From Prorocentrum cordatum (Eukaryota; Sar; Dinophyceae; Prorocentrales; Prorocentraceae), in contig CAUYUJ010001348.1 of NCBI GenBank assembly GCA_963575745.1, forward strand, positions 62,001-126,000: a DNA stretch of 64,000 bases. The letters run 5' to 3'. This document shows positions 21,991-30,783 of this stretch, one piece after another. The notes beneath the pieces were generated by a model. The model made no database searches and had not been told where the DNA came from. It saw only the letters and a list, made by a program, of their open reading frames with translations. Positions within the stretch are counted from its first letter, which is position 1, and each line of letters opens with the position of its first letter. The position numbers and the translations under genes were made by a program.

Positions 21991-22299
21991 CATGCTCTCA
22001 CCGCAGCCTTCCTCCATCACTCCGGCTACAGCGGTTCTCCTCCTACGCCTGGCTTAATACCGAGGGTCAGCGGAATGGCACAAGCCTCATGGGTTAAACT
22101 GCACGAGGCCCCTCTCAGCCCTGCTGCCCCCCCTAGATCAAATCATGTGTTCGATCGGATGTTGGGGGGTGAGATCGCAGTCCCGCCGGGAAATCGGTCT
22201 CGGTTTCGTGCTCGTGTCGTGCGGGCGAGGCAAAGCTGCGTGGGCGCACGAGAGGAATACTCCCGCCGTCGCTAGGGCGATTCGGATGCAAAAATCCGA
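21991..22299. other. No gene identified
   Basis: Short unassigned stretch before the minisatellites. Confidence 0.4.
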
Positions 22300-22620
22300 C
22301 CCTCCGGTGGCGCGCGGTGGCTGGGGGCGTCCCGCTGTGGTGTCTCGCGGTGTCCCGATGGTGTCCCGCGGTGTCTCGCCGTGTGCGCGCGCGAGAAGAA
22401 TAATCCCGCCTGGCGATTCGGATGCAAAAATCCTGCCCTCTGGTGGGCGCGCGGTGGCCAGGAGTGTCCCGCCGTGGTGTCCCGAGTTGTCCCGATGGTG
22501 TCCTGCCGTGGTGTCCCGATGGTGTCCCGTGGTGTCCCGCGGTGTCCCGGTGAAGTCCCGTGGTGTCCCGCCGTGGTGTCCCGCCGTGGTGTCCCGCCGT
22601 GGTGTCCCGATGGTTGTCCC
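22300..22620. repeat. GGTGTCCCG minisatellite
   Basis: Irregular ~10-bp units: GTGTCCCGCCGTGGTGTCCC, GATGGTGTCCCG and variants. Confidence 0.95.
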
Positions 22621-22945
22621 GATCGATAGTGAGATCGATAGTGAGATAGATAACGACCGAGATTCGGTGAGATCGGTATTGAGATCGATAGTTGGATCGA
22701 TAGTGAGGTCGATAAAGAGATCAGTAGTTGTATCGTGTGAGCGGCAGTGAGATCAAGAGAAAGATCGATAGTTGCATGGATAATTCAATCGATAGTGCGA
22801 TCGATTGCGAGATCGACAATGAGCTCGATAGCGGAATCGATTGTGAGCTCGATTGTGGGATCGATTGAGATCGCTTCAGAGAGCGACAGTGAGATCGGTT
22901 GTGAGATCGGTTGGGTGAGATCGATAGCGGGGTCGATCGCGGCGC
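22621..22945. repeat. GATCGATAGTGA 12-bp minisatellite
   Basis: About 25 diverged units of GATCGATAGTGA, abutting the GGTGTCCCG array without a gap. Confidence 0.95.
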
Positions 22946-23389
22946 AACATTGTCATCCCGCGTCGTCGCCAACTCGAGGGCGCGCCACCAGCATCGTCAT
23001 CATCATACCCATCGCAGTTGCCAGCAGTAGTTTATTTCCCCTCCTCCTCAACCTCCTTATCACCCGAAGGGTGGTCGTGTAGGTATCGCATATCAGTTTC
23101 TCCAGCGCCTCGAGAGAGAGAGAGGCTGTCGAAAGCCTTTTTCTGTAGCTGCCAAATGACCGCCAACCTGCCAAAGACTACCTCCCCTGTTTTTCAATAC
23201 GACCCCCAAGAAGTTCGACCTTTTCCCCAGGGAACGCTTTTCCTCCGAGCAGTGCTTGGGTCGTCCCAGGGCTCGGTGAGGGCCCCCCGGCAGGCCGAAG
23301 ACGGCGATCAACATGTTTGTTGTCGTGTATATGTGTTCGTTCAACTATCTCGAATTGTATAGCTTCCCTAGGACCACGAGCTTAGGTTC
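22946..23389. other. No gene identified
   Basis: Includes a possible short member of the CCAAGA family at 23160-23290; otherwise featureless. Confidence 0.4.
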
Positions 23390-24240
23390 TAGCCAAGGAA
23401 GAAGCCAACGTCATCCCACACATCCCACCACGATCGCCGCATGGGAACACCTGCACAATCATGGGCATACATATCCTATCAACGCCCCCACATATTTCGG
23501 TACATCCTTCATACGGATCGTGCCCTTCTAGCCCAGGCGAAGTCAGCGTCATATCAATCATCGGACGAGCACGCACACCAACACCATGCACCACGATGAC
23601 CACATGGGGGCACCTGCGCATTCGTGAGAACAGATATCTCAATCACCCCCCACCTATTTCGGCACATCCTTCACACGGATCGTGCCATTCAGGGAGTTCC
23701 ACCTGCGGCCCCAGAGATAGACACGGTTCGCATACGTACTCCAGGTTTCCCAAGAGGCGTGGGGGGGTGGATCGCGTGGGGGGGGGGTGGGAAACCGCTG
23801 TCCTTCGGGGGGCGTGGGGAGGTTGGGGAGCGAGAGGGGGTGGGTTTGGGGCGCGTGGGGGGGCGGGCGAGGGGCGTCGGACAGGTTGGCACCGGGGGGG
23901 GGCTTATTGAAGGACCTGGAGTAGCGTCCCCCGCCCTTCTCGGCACACCCCGCAGAAGCATCGTGCCCCACAAAGATCTCCACCTGTGGCCCCAGAGACT
24001 GGGCACGATCGCGGCACACTCCTCTCGGGGGTTGGCAGAACTGGGATCCGTGGGACCTGGTTGAGTGATGATTCGGTATATTTTCCAGTATTTTCTGAGT
24101 TTTTGCCTTCCCCCCCACTTCCCATATTTTCCCACATTTTCTGGGGAATCGACGATTACTTGTGTCTGTGTGTTTTTGTTTTACCTCCTGACCTACTTCG
24201 GTACACCTCCCACGCGGATCGTGCCCCATGGGGAGCTCCA
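23390..24240. repeat. Module repeated four times (TTTCGGCACATCC...ATCGTGCC)
   Basis: CGGTACATCCTTCATACGG (23498), CGGCACATCCTTCACACGG (23661), CGGCACACCCCGCAGAAGC (23940) and CGGTACACCTCCCACGCGG (24199) are each followed by ATCGTGCC. Three of them also continue into TCCACCTGNGGCCCCAGA. The first two units (~165 bp) are a clear tandem pair. A G-rich tract (23760-23905) separates them from the third. Confidence 0.78.
24065..24190. repeat. Dispersed ~125-bp repeat, copy B
   Basis: Matches 12585-12715 (TATTTTCCAGTATTTTCTGA, CTTCCCCCCCACTTCCCAT, TTGTGTCTGTGTGTTTT). It sits inside the four-copy module array. Confidence 0.8.
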
Positions 24241-24349
24241 CCGATGGCCCCAGAAGCCCCAAGATTCCCCAAAATGGAAGGTGCGCAGGGCAGCCACGAA
24301 AAGAGTCCACAACAGCCAAAGTGAGGTCAACGAGCCCGAACAACAGGAG

Positions 24350-24615
24350 CCTCCCTAGGCATTTCTGGGTGTCCTCTTGGGCTTTTCTGGGCGCTCTTGG
24401 GGCCCTCTTGGGCCTGCCTGTGCCGCTCTGGGGCTGTCTTGGGAGTCTTAAGCTGCCTTGGGGATCTCTTGGGCTCCCTGGAATCCTCCTGGAGGCCTCC
24501 TATGCTCCAAATGGGGCTCTCTTGGGGCCCCGTTGGGAACCTCTTGGGCTGCCTTGGGCTCTCTTGGGGCCCCGTTGGGAACCTCTTGGGCCTCACTGCG
24601 GCGAGCTCGGAGGCT
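24350..24615. repeat. CCAAGANGGC dispersed family, locus 4 (inverted: CTTGGG)
   Basis: CTCTTGGGGCCCCGTTGGGA occurs twice (24519, 24563) among many CTCTTGGG words. Confidence 0.8.
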
Positions 24616-25058
24616 CCCAAAGCGGTCTTTAGACGCTCTTGGCCTGAAACACGATTACCCATCGGTCGGACGAAGCGGGTAGAAACACGAAGTAGGAAGG
24701 CGTTGGAACCAGATCGGGTTTCCGCCCCGCCTCCTGAAGAGGAGGGGAGAGGGAACACCACTCGACCCTTGAAGCAGGAAGGCGCTGAAAGTAGATTGGA
24801 ATCGGGGAATCCAAACATACCCACTTTCAACGACCGAGGGATATGGCCAGTCCAATATCTCCGCCCACCGTTTTTGAGCCAAGAAGCGCCCCTAATAATG
24901 TTCGCGCGTCTTCCTGCTTCTGATCCGCCTGCGCCTTCGGCGTCGTCATCTAGCTTGTCGCCATCGTCGTAGTCTTCCCCCCCCGCACCCATGTAATTCT
25001 CCTTCTCGCCGTCGCCCCCCCCTTCCAGTGCACCGTCTCCTCTTCATCCCCCTCTCCT
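24616..25058. other. No gene identified
   Basis: Unassigned; no repeat of note. Confidence 0.4.
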
Positions 25059-25745
25059 CTTCCTCCCGTTCCTTCTCATCCTCCTCCTTCTCCTCTTCCT
25101 CCTCCTCCTCCTCCTCCTCCTTCTCCTCCTCCTCGTCGCCCTCCCGATCCTGATACTCCTGGTCCTCCTCCTCTTCCTAATCCTCCTCCTCCTCCTCCTC
25201 CTGCATCTCCTCATCTCGCTCCTCCTGGTGCCCCTGCTGATACGAACTCCTCTGCATGCTCCTGGTGCGATTCCTCCTCGTCGTTTCTTCCTCATCCCCT
25301 TCGTCCTCTACCTCGTCATCGGCCTCCTTCTTGTCCTCCTCCTCCTCCTTCTCCTCCTCCTGATCGCCGTGCTCCTCTCCGTGTTCCTCGCACTCCTCCT
25401 CGTCCTCTTCCGCTTCGCAGTGCCCCATCCTCCTCCTTCCCCTCATCCCCCTCCTCCCCCGCCTCCTCCTCCTCCTCCTCCTCCTCCTCTTCCTCCTTCT
25501 CCTTCTCCTGCATCCTCGTCCTCGGAATGCTCCCCCCCCTCCTCGTCCTCATATTCCTCCTCCTCGTCCTCCCCGTCCTGTTCCTCCTCCACCTCCTCCT
25601 CCTCTTTCTTCTGCTCCTACTGTTCTTGCTCCTGCTCCTGCTCCTGCTCCTCCTCCTCTCCCCCGCCTCCTACTCCCCCTCCTCCTTCTCCTCCTCCTCC
25701 TCCTCCTCCTCCTCCTCCTCTTGCTCCTCCTCACTACTACGTTTC
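25059..25745. repeat. CTC/TCC-rich microsatellite region
   Basis: Nearly 700 bp of interrupted CTC triplets; poly-Glu on the minus strand. Confidence 0.95.
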
Positions 25746-26164
25746 TCAACTTCCTCCGCCATGTCAGGGATGCTTTCCCACTCGCGATGCTGCTTACAGG
25801 AGGCACCCTCGTCAAGGATGCCCTCACACAGGGTAACGCTCGAGCCTGGCCCCGTCTCCCTCCTCCATGATGTCCCTCTCGCACAGCATCTCTGAGTTGT
25901 TTCCCCTCCCCGTCTCCTCCCCGATCCTGCCCCCTCCCTGCCCGCCGCGCTCCAGTCGAGACATCGCCACGATTTGCTCCAGCATGGCTCCTCCCTGACC
26001 AGCCCCTGCAGTCTACCAAGGAATCGTGCTCGCGCCTCGGCGCCAGCTGCCTCCTCCGTCGGGCCAGCTCCCGACCCTCTGGGAGCCCAAACTTGCGAGG
26101 ATGTCTGAGGTGCAACGGGCCAGGCCACCTCTGGCGCGGCATCTCGGAGCCCAGGTGCGAGCAT
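25670..26164 (-). CDS. Hypothetical protein with poly-Glu tail
   Basis: No family recognised. The minus-strand frame starts within the 66-bp array, then reads protein-like from about 26090 down: TEEAAGAEARARFLGRLQGL, two Trp/Cys pairs, SVTLCEGILDEGASCKQH, DMAEEVEKRSSEEE. It then ends in the poly-Glu coded by the CTC tract. The gradual passage from mixed sequence to poly-Glu suggests a microsatellite that grew at the 3' end of a coding exon. No signal peptide or membrane segment. The start is unknown. Confidence 0.32.
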   Translation of the reverse strand: MLAPGLRDAAPEVAWPVAPQTSSQVWAPRGSGAGPTEEAAGAEARARFLGRLQGLVREEPCWSKSWRCLDWSAAGREGAGSGRRRGGETTQRCCARGTSWRRETGPGSSVTLCEGILDEGASCKQHREWESIPDMAEEVEKRSSEEEQEEEEEEEEEEEKEEGE

Positions 26165-27400
26165 GTCTCAAGCGAAACGCGCCAGACCTCGTGCACAGTT
26201 CCTGAGAGCCTGGACCACCCCGCGCACGTCTTCAAGGAGCCTGGAGTTGCGAGGATGTCTCAGGCGAGACGCGCCAGACCACCTCGCGCGCAGCATCTCG
26301 GAACCCCGAATTGCGAGGATGTCTCATGCGAAACGGGCTGGACCACCTCGCGTGCGACATCTGGGAGCTCAGAGTTCCGAGGATGTCTCAGGCGGCGCCC
26401 AGACCCCTCCCAGAGCACAATCCGACAACAGAAGTGTAATCATATGATTCGATTGGGTCTGACTCCTCCTCCCTCTCCGAGCCCAGAGTTTCGAGGATGG
26501 GAGCCCGGAATTTGGAGGGTGCCTCAGGCGAAACGGGCTGGACCACCTCGCGTGCGACATCTAGGAACTCAGAGTTCCAAGGATGTCTCAGGCGGCGCCC
26601 AGCCCAGAGCGCAATTCGACAACCGAAATGGAATCAAATGGTTCGTTGGGGTCTGACCCCATCCTCCATCGCTTCCCCTCCCTCTTGGAGCCCTGAATTT
26701 CGAGGATGTCTCAGGCTTCAGGGCCAGACCACCTCGCCTGTAGCATCTCGGAGCCCAGAATTGTTAGGACATCTCAGGCGAAACGGGCCACCCACCCATG
26801 CGCACATTTTCTCAGAGCTCAGGGTTGCAGCGATGTTTCAGGCGAAGCAAGCTGGACCACCTCTCGCGCAGAATCTCGGATGGGTGCGAGGATGTCTCAG
26901 GCGAAAGGCGCCAGACCACCTCGCGCGCGGCAGCTCGGAGCGCAGAGTTGCGAGGATGTCTCAGGCGAAACGGGCCGGACCACCGCGCGCGCGGCATCTC
27001 GGAGCCCCGAGTTCCGAGGATGCCTCAGGCCACACGACCACGTCGCGCGCGGCATCTCAGAGCCCCGAGATGCGAGGATGTCTCAGGCGACACGAGCCAG
27101 ACCACCTCGCGCGCGGCCTCTTGGAGCCCAGGTTTTCGAGAACGTCTCAGGCGAAATGACCCAGACCACTTCTTGCACGGCATCTCGGGGCATAGACTTT
27201 CGAGTGTCTCAGGCGAAACGGCCCAGACCACCTCGCGCGCGGCGTCCCAGAGCCCAGATTTTCCAGTATGTCTCAGGCGACAAAAAGCCAGACCACATCG
27301 CGCCCGGCATCTTGGAGGCCAGAATTGCGATGAAACGGCCCAAAACACCTCGCGCGCGTTGTCCCAATGCTTAAATTTTCAAGCATTTCTTAAGCGAAAA
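26095..27400. repeat. ~66-bp tandem repeat
   Basis: Core GCGAGGATGTCTCAGGCGAA, then ACGGGCCAGACCACCTCGCG and GCGGCATCTCGGAGCCC. Spacing is 58-66 bp (26951, 27015, 27073). Near 26390-26470 and 26580-26670 a longer insert with GAGCACAATCCGACAAC and a GATTCGATTGGGTCTGACTC-like segment recurs. The unit is near 22 codons, so plus frames of over 200 codons arise. Confidence 0.93.
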
Positions 27401-27574
27401 GGGCCAATGCCGGACAACTCAGAAATGAGAGTTGCGAGAATGTCTTTGCTTCTCTTTCCCTCGGCCAGAAGTAGCTTCCTTCTACCACAACAACACCCCA
27501 TTCAGCAAGCCGTTTGGGGGAAAAAAAAAACCGGACAATCCTTCAAATACCAAGAGAAAATCACTGTTTCTGCC
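27401..27574. other. No gene identified
   Basis: Short link containing an A-run at 27520-27530. Confidence 0.4.
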
Positions 27575-27765
27575 CTCTGGGGGCCGTCTTGGGGGTCGTC
27601 CTGGCGCCACCTTGGGCTGAGTTGGAGCTCTCTTGGGCCCACTTGACGCCGTCTTGGCAGTCTTCGACCGCTCTTGAGCCATCTCGGGGCCTTCATGGCC
27701 CGTCTTGGAGGCCTTCTAGGCCGTCTTGAAAATCTCTCGGGGCGTTTTGGACGCCTGGGGGGGGG
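27575..27765. repeat. CCAAGANGGC dispersed family, locus 5 (inverted)
   Basis: GCCGTCTTGGGGGTCGTC, CTCTTGGGCCC and CGTCTTGGAGGCC words. Confidence 0.78.
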
Positions 27766-27839
27766 GTATGACAAAAGGGGCCCGATGTCCTCGAGGTGGG
27801 CGGGCCCCATGGGGGAGGACTTGTTTGCTTATTGTGTCT

Positions 27840-28278
27840 GTATGTCTCTGTGTACGTACGAATGTTTGTTTAGATGCACATGTCTATTTAAGTGTGTGTA
27901 CATCACATATAAATGTACATATACTTATGTGTACAATTATGCATGCATGTAGAGAGGTCGGCAGATCGATAGGTAGACAGGCCTGCATGCATGCATGCAT
28001 GCATGCACGCGTGTATGTATGTATGTATGTATGTATGTATATATGTATGTATGTATGTATGCATGCATGCATGCATGTGTATGTATGTATGTATGTATGT
28101 ATGCATGTATGTATGTATGTATGTATATGTATGTATATATGTATGTATGTATGTATGCATGCATGCATGCATGTATGTATATACGTATGCATGCATGCAT
28201 ATATGTATGTATCACCGAATGGGTGGATGTGTTTACGTACGTGCGCGCATAGATCTATACACATAAATACATATATAT
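27840..28278. repeat. (TATG)n / (GCAT)n microsatellite flanking the DIRS element
   Basis: ATGTATGT and GCATGCAT runs, ending in TACATATATATAT directly against the element terminus. The tract resumes on the far side at 34762. Confidence 0.97.
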
Positions 28279-28280
28279 AT

Positions 28281-28432
28281 GCCTGTTTCGTGTCTCCGCC
28301 AGAAGTTAGAAACATTGTCTATTGGCAGCTGTCGGTTGGGCGAGGCTCGCAGCTGGCCGAGAACAATGCCGGCAGCACTTCAACAATCAAATCAGCGCGC
28401 AGAGAAAGATTATTCAATAATCAATGTCTCCC
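28281..28432 (-). repeat. Split direct repeat B2 (outer 3' end)
   Basis: 152 bp, identical by eye to B1. It starts GCCTGTTTCG on the plus strand after an AT run and ends TCAATGTCTCCC. Confidence 0.95.
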
Positions 28433-28457
28433 AGGAGGCGTTGGGGTGGACGGTGGG

Positions 28458-28538
28458 CCCAAGAAAAACCTGAAACCGAAGGCTATGGAATACAGACAGC
28501 GGCGTAGTGACTGGAGGCATTCACGCTTGGCTGATCAT
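28458..28538 (-). repeat. Split direct repeat A2 (inner)
   Basis: 81 bp, identical to A1 except A for G in CCTGAAACCG. It abuts B1 across GATC-AT-GCCTG, the junction expected from a circularised copy. Confidence 0.95.
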
Positions 28539-28690
28539 GCCTGTTTCGTGTCTCCGCCAGAAGTTAGAAACATTGTCTATTGGCAGCTGTCGGTTGGGCG
28601 AGGCTCGCAGCTGGCCGAGAACAATGCCGGCAGCACTTCAACAATCAAATCAGCGCGCAGAGAAAGATTATTCAATAATCAATGTCTCCC
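28539..28690 (-). repeat. Split direct repeat B1 (inner)
   Basis: 152 bp copy of B2, located between the coding region and A2. Confidence 0.95.
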
Positions 28691-28743
28691 GAATCCGCTA
28701 TCATGTAGTGTTCTGGCAGGGCACGGAGAAGAAAAAGGGGGGG

Positions 28744-29561
28744 CTACACAGAAGGCGGACTGTGTCTGAGATGCTGAGCCAGGCGCCGCGAAAAAGCTGC
28801 ACAAAACCGATGCGGATACTGCTGGGTCTGCTTGGTACGCCAAACTCCGTGAACCTTGCCGGTCAGAGTCGCATGAGGCTGCTGAGAAAAGGCGCAAACA
28901 CCTCTGGTGCCTGTACAACGTTTGCCCAGCGCCTTCATCGCAGGGCAGTGCCATACCAGCAGCCTCGTGGGCTTCTTCCAAGGAGTGCCGTAGGCGCACT
29001 GATCCAGCAACACTTCTTGGTGGTCAGAAAACTCAGCCCTCAAACGAAGAACACCAGGATGAAACCAGAGCCTGGATGTCAGTGGGTTCTCTATGACCAC
29101 GACGACTCTCTTAGGCAAAAGTTCCAAAAGTAGCTTCACCAATAACTCTACCATGAGATTCCCCAGCTGCGCAGCCTCTCTATCACAATCACGCTCATAC
29201 TGTGGATACCCCAACAAGAACTTGTCATCGTCACGCAATCTGGGAAGAGGAGGGCGGTCGCGAATACGAGTCCAGGTCGAGCAAACGATACCAACCCAGA
29301 GAGCTGCGAACACCCCACTCAGCCCGAAGCGGTTCTCGCCCGCTTTGAAGTCGCGGGCGATGCTCCTGATGACGGCCGCACTCGAGAGGTCGGCCTTTGA
29401 ACTGATCTCCGTGTCCCAGCCGACGCCGCCGATGCCCTGGCGGCCCGCGCTGTCGAGGATCCCGTGCGTGCCGCAGTACAGCTCCTGGAGGAGCCACGGC
29501 GTCCTCCAGCGCCGCGCCCGCCCGGGCTGGGGTCGGAGAACATACCCACCTGAGACTGTAT
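28744..29561 (-). CDS. Methyltransferase-like domain of the DIRS element
   Basis: About 250 residues of continuous coding frame, ending in a stop at 28744. Motifs run ELYCGTHGIL (SAM-binding motif I type, F/Y-x-G), GIVCSTWT (position of the catalytic Cys motif), VIENPLTSRLW (ENP/ENV motif) and DQCAYGTPWKKPTRL. This order resembles C5-cytosine methyltransferases more than the N6-adenine DAM-like enzymes known in DIRS elements, but the PPC signature is not intact. C5 methyltransferases have been reported in dinoflagellate retrotransposons. The frame is open upstream all the way past the recombinase, whose own frame stops at 29562. No ATG is obvious at the domain start, so expression by frameshift from the recombinase frame, or reinitiation, is inferred. 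The role may be methylation of the element's own DNA. Confidence 0.68.
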
Positions 29562-30783
29562 TCACTCCGCCGCGCGAGACGCGGCGGCCTGTTGTGCCGT
29601 CGACAGCTTGGCCCACTCCTGCTGCGCCACCCCCGCCGCCTCGTACCGCTTGACGGTCGCGTCCGAGCTCCACCTCCCCCGGCGCTTGACGTCGAGGAGC
29701 GTGCGGACCCCCATGAGGATGTCGTGGGGCGGCCCCGCGTGGCGGATCTGGTACAGGCGATGCCGCTGGGATGGAAGCAGCCCGAGCTGCTCTTGCGAGC
29801 GGCCCCACTGAAGGCTGAGCTCCCTCTCGCTGACCTCGAACAGCTTGGCCAGCCGTTGGCCGCGACGTCGCCGATGCAGCGCGGGGCCCAGACCTGGGAG
29901 GTAGGGAGAGTCGAGGAGCAGCGCCTCGTCTGACACCCCCACCTTCGACGTCTCTCCGCGGCGGGCAGGGTGCACGTTGAGCACCCAGTGGCTGCTCGAG
30001 CCTCCCGGCGGCACCAGGTCCTCCTCCCTCAGGCTGTGGACGTCCACGGGCCTGAAGTAGCAGACGAACATGGTCAGCAGGCAGAGTGGGATGGTCCAGT
30101 CCTGGAGGCGGAGGTATATGTGCCAGGCGATCCAGCACGCCACCTCGAAGGGGACGGGCGGCGCGGTCTGCGCTGGCGCCAGCAGGCCCAGCCCCCGGGC
30201 TGCGCGGGATAACCGCGGGAAACGCAGCTTCCCGATGGGGGACAGGCCGGCCAGGTGCCAGGCGGCCGCGGCGTGCATCTTCATGAGGTCGGGCCGCTCG
30301 AACCCCTTCGAGAAACAAGTAGTCCGCGAAGTCCACCAGCGCAATGTCGGCATTCCTCACGCTGTCCAAGGTGTAGCCGTTCATATCCACAAAATCCTGG
30401 AGCTCCTCCCACCAGGCTGTGTACAGGCCCTCCGTGGGTGCCGTAATCGAGTGACGTTCGAGAATGGAATGCTGGCCCGACAAGGCGAGACGCTCGAAGG
30501 CCCCGAAGATGCTCTGGCGCTTCCCCCGACGGCTCTCTCTCGAGGGTCCCGAGATGCGCTCCACAGCTCCTTGACGCTGAAGGCGCAGCGGCGTCGAGCC
30601 CACAGGCCTCGCTGGGGTGGAACCCCGGTGGTGCCGCTGGAGTCGTGAGGTCACGCCCTCCCCATGGCGCGCCAGAGCCGTCTTCTGGCACTTGGCGCGG
30701 CGGGTGGGCGCCCGAGCCGCTGCGGCCCTTCGGAGCCCTGACGTCACTCTCCCATCGTCTGGAGGATCGGTCGGCAACCTCAT
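29562..30783 (-). pseudogene. Tyrosine recombinase (integrase) of the DIRS element, one frameshift
   Basis: The enzyme would join the circular DNA copy to the target. From ATG 30783 (overlapping the RNase H tail by about 500 bp in another frame) the N-terminal core-binding part runs to DYLFLEG near 30305. The reading then switches frame in a GGGG run (about 30300-30306) to FERPDLMKM and stays open to the stop at 29562. Catalytic residues visible in the second part are Arg in CYFRPVDVHSL, His and Arg in HRLYQIRHAG, RRGRW in place of the usual GH, and the Tyr nucleophile in VKRYE. One missing or extra base breaks it; a programmed frameshift is possible but no slippery site plus structure was recognised. 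The YR and methyltransferase frames overlap at the 3' end. Confidence 0.82.

Noticed and set aside
24868-24886. Second spliced-leader trace (TTTTTGAGCCAAGAAG)
   Set aside because: Only 9-10 contiguous bases match the leader complement, which is expected by chance.
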